From Candidimonas nitroreducens (GTDB taxonomy: Bacteria > Pseudomonadota > Gammaproteobacteria > Burkholderiales > Burkholderiaceae_B), in NCBI RefSeq assembly GCF_002209565.1, contig NZ_NJIH01000002.1, positions 434,001 through 498,000 on the forward strand: 64,000 nt of DNA, read 5' to 3'. A program made the position numbers and the translations under genes. Under the pieces are notes generated by a model. The model was not told the DNA's origin. It searched no databases and worked only from the letters and a program-made list of their open reading frames with translations. Positions 1 through 8,675 of the stretch are shown here, piece by piece (the first letter of the stretch is position 1; each line of letters begins with the position of its first letter).

Positions 1-108
1 CACACCGTCCACCGCACGCGTAACATGAGCGGGACGCAAAAACGCGCGTTTGACGAAATGCTTCTTCAGCCCTTCGACACGCAGCAAAGGCAAATCGGAC
101 TCAGACAT
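1..108 (-). CDS. Peptide-type ABC transporter, second ATP-binding subunit (OppF/DppF-like), 5' part only
   Basis: The first 36 codons of a gene that runs off the left edge. The translation begins MSESDLPLLRVEGLKKHF and continues to VTRAVDGV, which is the typical opening of the second ATPase of oligopeptide/dipeptide importers, just before the Walker A loop. Its ATG overlaps the last 8 bases of the upstream ATPase gene, so the two are probably translationally coupled. It should supply the second nucleotide-binding domain to the importer encoded up to base 4531. Substrate unknown. Confidence 0.85.
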   Translation of the reverse strand, partial: MSESDLPLLRVEGLKKHFVKRAFLRPAHVTRAVDGV

Positions 109-1174
109 TGGAGAGCGCTCCTGCCTCGGCGCGAGGTTCGACCCGCATGGGCGAGTTTTCGACATGCAGCCAGCAGCGAACCAACCGTCCTGGCTCAAGC
201 TCTTCGAGCGGCGGCCGATGTTCCTTGCACAACATCGTGGCATGCCTGCAGCGGTCAGCAAAGCGGCAGCCGCCTGGCAACTGCCCCAATCCCGGAACCA
301 TCCCACTGATAGCAGGCAGCATCGTCTTTCTATGCACGGCCCCTTGACCTATGGACACCGACTCCAGCAGCCCGATCGTGTACGGGTGCAATGGTTCGCG
401 AAAAATGCAGCGCACGGGCGCGCGCTCGACAATTTCCCCTGCGTACATGACGCAAACATCATCGGCCATTTCAGCCACGACACCCAGATCGTGGGTGATG
501 AGTACGATCGCAGTCCCGGTGCGATCCCGCACATCCCTCATTAAATTGAGAATCTGTGCCTGGATCGTGACATCCAGCGCTGTCGTCGGCTCGTCGGCAA
601 GCATTACCTTGGGCTCACACGCCAGCGCCATGGCGATCATGACCCGTTGGCACATACCACCGCTCATCTGATGGGGATATTCTCTGGCGCGAAGCTCCGG
701 ATCTCCGATACCGACAAGCGTGAGCATCTGAATCGCGCGATCCCGGGCCTCTCTGCGGCTTATCCGCCGGTGGAACCGCAGGCCTTCCACAATCTGTTCG
801 CCAACACGCATCACGGGGTTGAGCGATGTCATCGGATCCTGGAAAATCATCGCGAGATCCCCACCTCGAATACTTCGCATTTCCCGTTCGGGGATCGATC
901 CGATATCCCCATGGCCGTCCAGCTCAATGACACCGCCGGCCAGCCTGCCCGGGGCAGGCACCAGACGCATGATAGAAAGGGCCGTCATGCTCTTACCACA
1001 TCCGGACTCGCCGACGAGGCCGACGATGCGGCCACGTCCGACAGTAAAACAGACCCTATCGACCGCATTGACCATGCGGTCGCCGAACGGAAACGCCGTT
1101 TGCAGATCATCGACGCGCAGGACGTCCCCTGCCGCACTAGAATCCGGTCGGGCCGCCGACTCACATTCGGACAT
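101..1174 (-). CDS. Peptide-type ABC transporter, first ATP-binding subunit (OppD/DppD-like)
   Basis: About 357 residues, the normal length of an OppD/DppD ATPase. Visible motifs are Walker A (GLVGESGCGKSMT), the ABC signature (MSGGMCQRV) and Walker B (VMLADEPTTALD), followed by the C-terminal oligopeptide-transporter extension with Cys residues (CRFADRCRHATMLC). It acts on the inner face of the membrane with the two permeases. I chose the ATG at 1174 because the longer reading from 1213 starts with GTG and overlaps the permease gene by 53 bases; 1174 leaves a 14-base overlap. Neither start has a strong ribosome binding site. Substrate cannot be told from the sequence. Confidence 0.9.
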   Translation of the reverse strand: MSECESAARPDSSAAGDVLRVDDLQTAFPFGDRMVNAVDRVCFTVGRGRIVGLVGESGCGKSMTALSIMRLVPAPGRLAGGVIELDGHGDIGSIPEREMRSIRGGDLAMIFQDPMTSLNPVMRVGEQIVEGLRFHRRISRREARDRAIQMLTLVGIGDPELRAREYPHQMSGGMCQRVMIAMALACEPKVMLADEPTTALDVTIQAQILNLMRDVRDRTGTAIVLITHDLGVVAEMADDVCVMYAGEIVERAPVRCIFREPLHPYTIGLLESVSIGQGAVHRKTMLPAISGMVPGLGQLPGGCRFADRCRHATMLCKEHRPPLEELEPGRLVRCWLHVENSPMRVEPRAEAGALSNV

Positions 1175-2030
1175 CGAGCGAATCACGTAGCCAGTCTCCA
1201 ACAAGATTGACACTAAGCACCACTACGGTAATGGCAAGCCCCGGTACGGTCGTAAGCCACCATGCGACATCCAGATAGGAGCGGCCCTCACTGACCATTG
1301 AACCCCACGAGGGCGTGGGCGGCTGCACCCCCAAACCGAGAAAACTCAAAGAAGCTTCCATCAAGATAAGGCGTGGAATCTCGAGTGTCGCAACCACGAT
1401 GATTGGCGAGGCGACATTCGGCAATATATGATGCCGCACGATGCGCCACGCCCCGGCGCCCAGGGCATGTGCCGCTTCTATGTAGTTCAATTCACGGACG
1501 ACCAGCGTTTCCGCGCGCACGACTCGCGCGAATCGCACCCAACTCGTCAGGCCCAGAACAATTATGATGTTGAATAGACTCGGGCCAAGCGCCGCTACAA
1601 GCGCGATCGCCAGAATAATGAATGGCAGGGAAAGCTGTATATCGGCGAGACGCATGATCAAGGCGTCGACCCTCCCGCCGATGTACGCGGCGATGATTCC
1701 CAGCATAGTTCCCACGGTTCCGGCGATGAAAGTACACACGAAACCGACAAGAAGCGTGATCCGGGCTCCGTACAAGAGGCGAGCCAGAACGTCTCGACCG
1801 AGCTGGTCGGTGCCGAGAAAATGCGCGGTCGAACCTAATTTCTCCCAAAAAGGAGGGAGCAGCCGATGGCTCAAGTTTTGCGCGAGCGGATCCGCGGGGC
1901 TCAGATACGGGGCCGCCACCGCAGCAACTATCACCGCGAGCACAATCGCAACCCCGACCATCGCCTCGACATTTGAACCCAAGCCTCGAATGTAGCGGGC
2001 AACGCCGATAGGCTTCTCGTCGACCATCAT
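1161..2030 (-). CDS. Peptide-type ABC transporter permease (OppC/DppC-like)
   Basis: 289 residues with an N-terminal membrane segment (about residues 20-45), then the binding-protein-dependent permease domain with five or so hydrophobic stretches. The motif FLGTDQLGRDVLARLLYGAR and the EAA-type loop (YIEAAHALGAGAWRIVRHHI) are typical of the C-type permease of peptide importers. Its ATG shares an ATGA overlap with the stop of the B-type permease gene, and its end overlaps the ATPase gene. It forms the membrane channel as a heterodimer with the neighbouring permease. Confidence 0.92.
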   Translation of the reverse strand: MMVDEKPIGVARYIRGLGSNVEAMVGVAIVLAVIVAAVAAPYLSPADPLAQNLSHRLLPPFWEKLGSTAHFLGTDQLGRDVLARLLYGARITLLVGFVCTFIAGTVGTMLGIIAAYIGGRVDALIMRLADIQLSLPFIILAIALVAALGPSLFNIIIVLGLTSWVRFARVVRAETLVVRELNYIEAAHALGAGAWRIVRHHILPNVASPIIVVATLEIPRLILMEASLSFLGLGVQPPTPSWGSMVSEGRSYLDVAWWLTTVPGLAITVVVLSVNLVGDWLRDSLDVRM

Positions 2031-2950
2031 CGCAACCTAATCCTTGGATCCAGCGCCATATATAGAATATCCATCACGAAATTGATCGCGACGAATAGAA
2101 CGGCGATAGTGAAAACGGCGGCCTGGATCAGAAATATGTCCCGGTTGTAGATCGCTTGAACGACAAGGCGGCCGAGTCCAGGCCACGCGAATATCGACTC
2201 GGTAATCACGGCTCCTCCAAGTAGAGTGCCAAACTGCATCGCGACGAGCGTCACCACAGGCAACAAGGAGTTGCGCAGGACATGACGCAACGTGACGACC
2301 AGAGCCGAAACGCCCTTGGCCCTCGCGGTGCGCACAAAATCCTGCGTGAGCGTGTCCAGCACGCTTGCCCGCAATAGTCGTGTAATGCTCGCAGTGGAGT
2401 ATGCGGATAGAGTTAAAGCCGGGAGGGCAATACTCATCCAGCCATTGTCCCGGCCCGAACTGGGAAACCACCCTAGCTGAACCGCAAAAACCTGTATAAG
2501 AAGGATGCCGATCCAAAACACCGGCGCCGACTGTCCCAGAAGCGCGATGATGCGTAGTAGCGCATCCCTCCAGGTACCTCTCAGGATGGCCGCAAACAGA
2601 CCCGTTGGAACGCCGATGAGCAGCGCCACGCCCATCGCCGCAAAAGTCAACTCCAGGGTTGCGGGCAATCGTTCCAGAACAATAGGAAGAGCGGGTTCTT
2701 GATACCGTAACGAGTTGCCGAATTCAGCATGCAATAACACGCCCCGGGCAAAACTCAGAAACTGGATCCATAGCGGACGATCAAAACCCATGTCATGGCG
2801 GAACGCGACGATTTCCTCGTGTGTACTATCGGTGCCCAACGCCAGCGCCGCCGGGTCGCCAGTGAGATGCACGATCAAGAAGACGAGGATCAACAGTGCT
2901 GCAACCACGAGCGCGGCGTGAAAAAACCTCCCCATAACGAAGCGCATCAT
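2027..2950 (-). CDS. Peptide-type ABC transporter permease (OppB/DppB-like)
   Basis: 307 residues. An N-terminal transmembrane helix (about 10-30) is followed by a periplasmic stretch with the family motif DRPLWIQFLSFARGVLL and the permease core; the EAA loop reads FVRTARAKGVSALVVTLRHV. Two ATG codons in tandem start it at 2950; the second is equally possible. It lies 51 bases after the binding-protein gene in the same direction, consistent with one transcript. Family known, substrate not. Confidence 0.92.
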   Translation of the reverse strand: MMRFVMGRFFHAALVVAALLILVFLIVHLTGDPAALALGTDSTHEEIVAFRHDMGFDRPLWIQFLSFARGVLLHAEFGNSLRYQEPALPIVLERLPATLELTFAAMGVALLIGVPTGLFAAILRGTWRDALLRIIALLGQSAPVFWIGILLIQVFAVQLGWFPSSGRDNGWMSIALPALTLSAYSTASITRLLRASVLDTLTQDFVRTARAKGVSALVVTLRHVLRNSLLPVVTLVAMQFGTLLGGAVITESIFAWPGLGRLVVQAIYNRDIFLIQAAVFTIAVLFVAINFVMDILYMALDPRIRLR

Positions 2951-3001
2951 AGATAGCCCCTCTTGCCGGCTGTGGCTGCAACAGAACTAGACTCTCTTTT
3001 G

Positions 3002-4531
3002 TCAATGACCAACTACAGTGATCTGATCCAGATCGATTTTTTCATCGATCGTCGGCTTCCACTGTATGCGGTCACTTCGAATGCCATAAATGTTGGGCTG
3101 CTGGTACAAGGGCAGAATCGGCGCGTCTTCCTGGATAATGTGCTGTATGTCGCTATAGATCTTCATCCGGGCCGCGACATCGGTCGTCTTGCGGCCGGCA
3201 AGAATCAGTTTGTCCAGTTTGGGGTTGCTGTAGAAGCCGCCGTAATTCGCATTCGTGATCAAGCGCGACGTCAGCAACTGGTCGGCGTCAAACATTTCAT
3301 CTCCCGCCCCGAGAATGGCAAGGCCGGAGAATTTCCGAGCGGCCCACCGCTTGACGAAACCGCCCCACTCGTAGCGATGGATTTTCGCTGTCACTCCAAC
3401 TGCAGCGAGTTGACCCGCGATAGCCTCCGCGATTTCGTCGATCTTCACATAGCGGCCGCTCGGAACATCGAATCCGACTTCGAATCCTTTGGGGTAGCCC
3501 GCTTCAGCCAGCATTTTTTTCGCTAGCGCCGGGTCGTACGACAAAGGCTTGACGGTCGGATCGAATCCAGCCGTTTCCGGAATGAACAATGTTGCGATAC
3601 GGCGGCCATGCCCGCCAAGGATGTTCTTGATCAAGCCATCGACGTCGACAGCATGCGTCAGGGCAACGCGGACTCGCCGGTCGGCCAGCGGGCCGCCGTT
3701 GAGGGGGTTGAAAACTATGTGGATATTGCGCGAGCTCATCATGACCTTGACGCTCACGTTTGCAGTCTCTCTCAAGGATTTGATCTGATCCGGAGGCACA
3801 TCGCTGATAATATCCGCCCTGCCGAGCTTGAGATCCGCAATACGCGTCGTTATTTCCGAAACCGGCTTGAATGTGACGCGCTCGATTCCCGACTTCCTTC
3901 CCCAATACTGGTCATTAGCCTGGAGCACAAGACTTTCGTCCTTGTCCCATCGCACAAATTTATAGGGGCCAGTACCGACCGGCTTGGTCTTCAGGATGTC
4001 ATTGCCGTATTTTTTTATGTATTTGGGAGGAAGCATCACTCCGAACAGGCCCGTAAGCCTTCGGATGACGATAGGATCCGGCTCTTTGGTCTTAATCCGA
4101 ACCGTGTAAGGGTCGACCACCTCGACATCAGCGAATGTCGTGTAGTACGCGGCGAGACGCGGCCGCGGCTTGATACTCTGATCACGAGACCGCTCGATAC
4201 TGAACTTTACAGCCTCCGCGTTGAAATCCTCGCCGTCATGGAATTTCACACCGTGCCGCAAATTGATTTCCCAAGTCAGCGGATCCACCAATCGATACGA
4301 CACTGCGAGATGCGGCACCGGATTGCCGTCCGGGCCAACGCGAAACAGCGAGTCATAGATATTCTGCGTGACTCGGCCTGTGGCCGTGTCGATTTCAAGC
4401 TGAGGATCCAACGATACAATGTCCGACCCCTGCTCAATAACGAGATTCTTCAGCGTCGGTTGAGACATTGCGGGCTGCGCCCCGAAACCGACTCCTAATA
4501 GCAAAACTGCCAAACTTAGCCAGTGCTTCAT
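3002..4531 (-). CDS. Extracellular solute-binding protein, family 5 (peptide/nickel type)
   Basis: 509 residues with a signal peptide (MKHWLSLAVLLLGVGFGAQPAMS, cleavage near AMS-QP). The mature part shows family 5 features: DIVSLDPQLEIDTATGR near the start, RHGVKFHDGEDFNAEAVKFS around residue 100, and VGTGPYKFVRWDKDESL. It captures the ligand in the periplasm and delivers it to the permeases encoded downstream. The start is supported by a near-perfect Shine-Dalgarno (AGGAGG) eight bases upstream. A 242-base gap with a strong RBS and short leader frame separates it from gntR. Ligands of this family range from peptides to sugars and opines. Confidence 0.93.
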   Translation of the reverse strand: MKHWLSLAVLLLGVGFGAQPAMSQPTLKNLVIEQGSDIVSLDPQLEIDTATGRVTQNIYDSLFRVGPDGNPVPHLAVSYRLVDPLTWEINLRHGVKFHDGEDFNAEAVKFSIERSRDQSIKPRPRLAAYYTTFADVEVVDPYTVRIKTKEPDPIVIRRLTGLFGVMLPPKYIKKYGNDILKTKPVGTGPYKFVRWDKDESLVLQANDQYWGRKSGIERVTFKPVSEITTRIADLKLGRADIISDVPPDQIKSLRETANVSVKVMMSSRNIHIVFNPLNGGPLADRRVRVALTHAVDVDGLIKNILGGHGRRIATLFIPETAGFDPTVKPLSYDPALAKKMLAEAGYPKGFEVGFDVPSGRYVKIDEIAEAIAGQLAAVGVTAKIHRYEWGGFVKRWAARKFSGLAILGAGDEMFDADQLLTSRLITNANYGGFYSNPKLDKLILAGRKTTDVAARMKIYSDIQHIIQEDAPILPLYQQPNIYGIRSDRIQWKPTIDEKIDLDQITVVGH

Positions 4532-4684
4532 TTGGAACCTCCTCCTATTGAACCTAGATTATTAGGGCCGCCAGACGTATCTCTTGCGAATCACCTTCAG
4601 TAACCCGCGGCCCAGCAGCCATGACGCGCAGGGCCTGAAGCAGAAACATGCCGGCTGCCTTGATGATCGAAACGGCTTTTCTAT

Positions 4685-4726
4685 TTAAAGTTTCGAAATC
4701 AACCGTGTCATAGACGGCAAAGACAT
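4685..4726 (-). CDS. Possible 13-codon leader peptide with consensus ribosome binding site
   Basis: In the gap between gntR and the binding-protein gene, the sequence AAAGGAGGTG sits five bases before an ATG that opens a 13-codon frame (MSLPSMTRLISKL) ending in TAA. The ribosome binding site is among the strongest in the window. An AT-rich TATAAATT lies just upstream of it. It could be a leader peptide controlling the ABC transporter operon, or the remains of a decayed gene. No homology is claimed. Confidence 0.3.
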   Translation of the reverse strand: MSLPSMTRLISKL

Positions 4727-4773
4727 TTGCACCTCCTTTGAATTTATAGGTGGCAGCGCCAAGACGGAAAAAC

Positions 4774-5514
4774 TCAGGGGCTGGGCAGCAGGAGTACTGA
4801 ATATCTAAAGCGCTGCGGGTGATACCAAGCGACAACAGTTGCGATAGGTTGATCGCTGTCCACGAAGTAAGTGCGCGTAACGCGTAACAATGGCGTCCCC
4901 GCTTTTATTTCGAGGTGGCTTGCAACGGCGCGGCTTGCCCGATCGGGATCTATCGCTTGTTCGGCTCTGCCAATCTGACGGTTGAACACGTCCTCTGCGA
5001 CACAAACAGCCGGGCGGCCCTCCACTAGGCGTTTGGGATCCAACTGCCGCCCTACGTCGGGCGTGACGTACATGAAAGAAAAACTGAACGGCCCCTCGCG
5101 GCCGCAATGCAACATGTTGCAAGCCATGACTGGCTCATCTTCGGCCAGCCGCAACCCTGCCGCGATCTCTCCCGTTGCCTTGACGATCTCCATTCCCAAC
5201 ACAACCTGAGACAGCGAAGGCGCAGGCGCGAGCATAGTTTCAAGCGATGCCGTCAACTGCACGAGCTTCGATGGCGCATGGCTGACGAAGGTGCCAACGC
5301 CTTGCTTCCTTACTACCACCCCTTGACTAACAAGGCGTCCCAAAGCACGCCTGACAGTAATTCGGCTGACCCCATATCGCTTGCAGAGCTCGACCTCGGT
5401 TGGCAACTCTGCTCCGGGAGCGATCAAACCGTCATCAATTGATTGCCGTATACGCTGCTCCACGCGGAAATACAGCGGTGTGGGGCTGGCTGGCAAGGCG
5501 GATTCTGGGCTCAT
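4774..5514 (-). CDS. GntR-family transcriptional regulator, HutC subfamily (UTRA domain)
   Basis: 246 residues. Residues ~12-75 form the winged helix-turn-helix (ELCKRYGVSRITVRRALGRL, then GVVVRKQGVGTFV), and residues ~95-240 fit the UTRA effector domain, with the typical ending LLRVTRTYFVDSDQPIATVVAWYHP. It probably represses the ABC importer operon transcribed after it in the same direction and is relieved by a ligand related to the imported compound. A palindrome of the GT-N4-AC type expected for HutC regulators lies 34 bases upstream of its start, suggesting autoregulation. Confidence 0.9.
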   Translation of the reverse strand: MSPESALPASPTPLYFRVEQRIRQSIDDGLIAPGAELPTEVELCKRYGVSRITVRRALGRLVSQGVVVRKQGVGTFVSHAPSKLVQLTASLETMLAPAPSLSQVVLGMEIVKATGEIAAGLRLAEDEPVMACNMLHCGREGPFSFSFMYVTPDVGRQLDPKRLVEGRPAVCVAEDVFNRQIGRAEQAIDPDRASRAVASHLEIKAGTPLLRVTRTYFVDSDQPIATVVAWYHPQRFRYSVLLLPSP

Positions 5515-5903
5515 GAAAAGAAGTTCACATGGCTACATATCTTTGTGTTGTTATGACAATATAACTCTTGTAAGGCCTTAACAATAAGTAGAAACGCTAA
5601 CCATGGGCTGCGCCAAAGGGCGCAACAGGCGAGTGCCCGGCCACGTCCTTCCGCCCATGGGAAGTACCGGGAAGTACAGGCAGCGGCGGCCGCTGACGAG
5701 CCCTCCGGCCCGACAATAAGGGGCGGCAGCGCTATCCGACGCCGCGCTAGGCTGTGCTTCCGTGTTCTACTTGAGGATCTCGGCGGCCAGCCCACTGCTG
5801 GTGGGCGCCCGACAGAATTGCGCTTTCCCGCGCAATCCTAAGCCGCTAGCCCTCGGGCTGGCCAATTAGCGGCTGCGCGGCAGCCAGCCACGGGAAGGCG
5901 CAA
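5515..5903. other. Intergenic region between gntR and the DMT exporter gene (divergent)
   Basis: Holds the gntR promoter/operator near 5548-5584 and, at its right end, a ribosome binding site (GGGAAGG) for the exporter gene. I see no convincing gene, tRNA or terminator in the remainder; the 94-codon minus-strand frame here lacks codon bias and any recognisable motif. Confidence 0.6.
5548..5584 (-). promoter_or_regulatory. Putative gntR promoter with HutC-type operator
   Basis: On the minus strand a -35-like TTGTTA (5579-5584) and a -10-like TATTGT (5556-5561) are 17 bases apart. Overlapping the -10 is the palindrome TTGT-TATG-ACAA (5548-5559), with a second overlapping inverted repeat GTTAT-N6-ATAAC. 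A GT-N4-AC core is the usual shape of HutC-subfamily operators. Assigned by eye only. Confidence 0.4.
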
Positions 5904-6803
5904 ATGACAATCACAAACCTTGGAATACCGACGATGGAAAAGACGGCTAGCGGGTGGATCAGCGGTTTTATCGGCGTGCTGATCTTTGCCGGCTCATTGC
6001 CGGCGACGCGCGCCGCGGTCATCGACCTCGAGCCCGTGTTCGTGACCTGTGCGCGGGCCAGCATTGCGGCGCTGCTCGGCCTGACGCTGCTGCTGGCCTG
6101 GCGTCAACGCCGCCCGGACAAGTCGCAGATACCCTCGCTGGCGATCATTGCGCTGGGCGTGGTGGTCGGTTTTCCGCTGCTGACGGCGCTGGCCTTGCGT
6201 CATATATCGTCCGCCCATTCGATCGTTTTCCTGGGGATGCTGCCGCTGTGCACCGCCGCTTTCGGCGTGCTGCGCGGCGGCGAGCGCCCCCGGCCGGCGT
6301 TCTGGCTGTTCGCACTGCTGGGCAGTGCCTTCGTGGTCGGCTACGCCTTGTCCAACGGCATGCGAGGATCCGCATCCATGCAAGGCGATTTACTGATGCT
6401 GGGCGCGATTATCGTGTGCGGCCTGGGCTACGCCGAAGGCGCCAAACTGTCCCGCAAGCTGGGCGGCTGGCAGGTCATCAGCTGGGCGCTGGTGCTGGCG
6501 CTGCCGGTCATGCTGCCGCTGGGCCTGTACACCATGCCGGCATCATTCGCCGGCGTAGGCACCTCGGCCTGGGTCGGGCTCGCGTATGTGTCCATCTTCA
6601 GCATGCTGATAGGCTTCATGTTCTGGTACCGCGGCCTGGCCCTGGGCGGCATCGCCGCAGTGGGCCAGCTGCAGCTGTTGCAGCCCTTCTTCGGCCTGGG
6701 CCTGGCCGCCCTGCTTTTGCACGAAACGGTAAGCTGGGCCATGCTCATCGTGACGCTGGGCGCAGTCATTTGCGTCGCCAGCGCCAGAAGGTTCGCTGCC
6801 TGA
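5904..6803 (+). CDS. DMT-superfamily (EamA) transporter
   Basis: 299 residues with about ten hydrophobic segments arranged as two EamA repeats; the first contains FAGSLPATRAAV and the second ends in LGAVICVASARRF. Members are inner-membrane exporters of amino acids, amines or drugs; the substrate is not predictable. The first ATG (5904) has a good ribosome binding site (GGGAAGG, five bases upstream). A second ATG at 5934 (MEKTASGW) would also give a complete protein. It stands alone, divergent from gntR. Confidence 0.88.
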   Translation: MTITNLGIPTMEKTASGWISGFIGVLIFAGSLPATRAAVIDLEPVFVTCARASIAALLGLTLLLAWRQRRPDKSQIPSLAIIALGVVVGFPLLTALALRHISSAHSIVFLGMLPLCTAAFGVLRGGERPRPAFWLFALLGSAFVVGYALSNGMRGSASMQGDLLMLGAIIVCGLGYAEGAKLSRKLGGWQVISWALVLALPVMLPLGLYTMPASFAGVGTSAWVGLAYVSIFSMLIGFMFWYRGLALGGIAAVGQLQLLQPFFGLGLAALLLHETVSWAMLIVTLGAVICVASARRFAA

Positions 6804-6995
6804 GGCGCAGTGGCTATCATGCTCTCGATGGCCCGTTGCGCAGGGCACGATAATAGTCACCAGCGCGCCCACGCATGCCCGGATTGTGCGATGCCTCGGC
6901 GCGGCCCGTCCGGGGCGAACGGCCCTCGCGGCCAGATGGAATTCGACCGCAAGGATCGGAGTTTCATCAAAGCAGCCTATCCCTAGACTGATGGT

Positions 6996-7775
6996 ATGTC
7001 AACGACTTCGGCAGATGCCTTCATGAGCCTCCACCGGCAATCCGCTATCGATTTTCGCTTCCCCTCTGCTGGCCCTACCACCGCCGGGCTCGCGCAGGAC
7101 TGGGACGGCATCGAGCGATCGCTGGACGAGAGCGGGCTTGCGCTACTGCCGGGCCTGCTGAATCGCGCCCAGTGCGAGGCATTGGCCGCGCTCTATGCGC
7201 AGGAAGACGGCTATCGCGCGCGCATTGTGATGGCCCGCCACGGTTTCGGGCGCGGTGAATACAAATATTTCGCCTACCCTCTGCCGCCCCTGGTCGACAG
7301 CCTGCGAGTTGCGCTTTATCCCCGTCTGGCCCCCATCGCCAATCGCTGGCGCCGGCAACTGGGCAGCGACGTGCGATACCCCGCCGGCCTGGATGACTTC
7401 CTGGCGCAATGCCACGAGGCAGGCCAGACGCGGCCTACGCCTTTGATTCTGGAATACCGGAAAGGCGACTACAACTGCCTGCACCAGGACTTATACGGCG
7501 AGCACGTGTTTCCGCTGCAAGTCGTCATTCTGCTGTCCGAGCCCGGGAAGGATTTTTCCGGAGGCGAGTTCGTCATGACCGAAACAAGCGGTTCCGGCCA
7601 GCGCGCCGAAGTGATTCCGCTGCGCCAGGGCGACGCGGCGGTCTTCTCCGTACACCGGCGGCCGGCGCCGGGCAAGCGGGGTGGCATACGCAAAGCCGAG
7701 ATGCGCCATGGCGTCAGCCTCCTGCGCAGCGGCACGCGCCATACCGTAGGCCTGATCTTCCACGATGCGCGTTGA
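6996..7775 (+). CDS. 2OG-Fe(II) oxygenase (Oxygenase-NA type), intact active site
   Basis: 259 residues. The conserved core reads GDYNCLHQDLYGEHVFPLQ, giving the iron ligands His163 and Asp165, then FSGGEFVMTE, the distal ligand His238 (MRHGV) and a 2-oxoglutarate-binding Arg at about 248. This matches the Oxygenase-NA type of 2-oxoglutarate-dependent dioxygenase, cytosolic proteins whose substrates are mostly unknown. A closely similar gene follows 18 bases later, so the pair arose by tandem duplication. The ribosome binding site is weak. Family call is firm; the reaction is not. Confidence 0.85.
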   Translation: MSTTSADAFMSLHRQSAIDFRFPSAGPTTAGLAQDWDGIERSLDESGLALLPGLLNRAQCEALAALYAQEDGYRARIVMARHGFGRGEYKYFAYPLPPLVDSLRVALYPRLAPIANRWRRQLGSDVRYPAGLDDFLAQCHEAGQTRPTPLILEYRKGDYNCLHQDLYGEHVFPLQVVILLSEPGKDFSGGEFVMTETSGSGQRAEVIPLRQGDAAVFSVHRRPAPGKRGGIRKAEMRHGVSLLRSGTRHTVGLIFHDAR

Positions 7776-7793
7776 AGGAATCAGGACGGCCTC

Positions 7794-8540
7794 ATGTTCG
7801 AACACGGCTTGCCCATGACCCCATCGACGGCCTCATTCCGGGCCACGCTGAAAAACCTGGATTGGCCGGGCATCATCGCCCAGCTGGATGCCGAAGGCTA
7901 TGCCGTGCTTCCCGGTTTGCTCGAACCCACACAGGCACAAGGCCTGGCGCATCGGCTCAACGGCTGCGCCTGCGCGGCTCTGCGCCGCGTGTCTTTGGCT
8001 TCCTGCGGCCTGGGGCGCGGCGAGCTGCATTTTTTCGGGAACCAGCTGCCCGAGCCTCTGGCGGCATGGCGGGTGGCGTTCTATGAACACCTGACCCCCA
8101 TCGCCAACCGCTGGAACGAAACACTGGGCCTGGATTACCGCTACCCGGCGACATTGCACGAGTTCCAGCAGCGCAATCGCAAGGCCGGCCAGACGCGGCC
8201 CCTGAGCCGCTACGACCGACTGGGCGAATCGGACTTTGTGGCACTACATCAGCAAAGCAAGGGCGCACATGTGTTTCCCATGCAAATCGTAGTCCTGCTG
8301 GGGGTACCGGGCGCAGATTACACCGGCGGCGAATTCGTGATGACTGAACAACGCCCGCGCATGCAGTCCCGCCCGATAGTCGTACCGCTGCGGCTGGGCG
8401 ATGCCGCCATCATCGCTACGGCGCAGCGGCCGTTCAAAGGCAGCAAAGGCCATTACCGGGTCAATCTCAAGCATGCGATCGGCCGCGTGCGCAGCGGGCA
8501 GCGGATCGGCCTGGAACTGTCGTTCCACGACGGCCCGTAG
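7794..8540 (+). CDS. 2OG-Fe(II) oxygenase paralog with degenerate iron site
   Basis: 248 residues, clearly paralogous to the preceding gene (shared GRGE, PIANRW, AGQTRP, HVFP, TGGEFVMTE, FHD). At the iron site it reads ALHQQSKGAHVFP where the upstream copy has CLHQDLYGEHVFP: the Asp ligand is Gln144 and the following loop is also changed, while His142, the distal His217 and Arg227 remain. The rest of the core stays family-like (TEQRPRMQSRP), and the frame is open and uses normal codons, so it is under selection or recently altered. It may be a non-catalytic partner of the first copy or have a different metal chemistry. Start ATG has AGGA seven bases upstream. Confidence 0.82.
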   Translation: MFEHGLPMTPSTASFRATLKNLDWPGIIAQLDAEGYAVLPGLLEPTQAQGLAHRLNGCACAALRRVSLASCGLGRGELHFFGNQLPEPLAAWRVAFYEHLTPIANRWNETLGLDYRYPATLHEFQQRNRKAGQTRPLSRYDRLGESDFVALHQQSKGAHVFPMQIVVLLGVPGADYTGGEFVMTEQRPRMQSRPIVVPLRLGDAAIIATAQRPFKGSKGHYRVNLKHAIGRVRSGQRIGLELSFHDGP

Positions 8541-8606
8541 AGCGGGCTCACGCAGGCATCGGCCAGGCATGCGCGCGCCCGATGCTGGGCAATATGGAAT
8601 GAAAAA

Positions 8607-8633
8607 CCCCGCCCAGGTATTTCCGGGGCGGGG
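8607..8633 (-). terminator. Rho-independent terminator of the etfBA operon
   Basis: An 8-bp perfect GC stem (8607-8614 with 8626-8633), loop of 11 bases, followed on the minus strand by five T residues. It lies between convergent genes, just after etfA. Confidence 0.85.
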
Positions 8634-8675
8634 CTTGTCGTGCGCGCGGCGCGACTGCCGCGCGGGACTGCGGTA

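Noticed and set aside
4554-4835. 93-codon minus-strand frame between the SBP and gntR genes
   Set aside because: It overlaps the end of gntR in another frame, has no motif and no ribosome binding site at its own start; only the short leader frame within it is noted.
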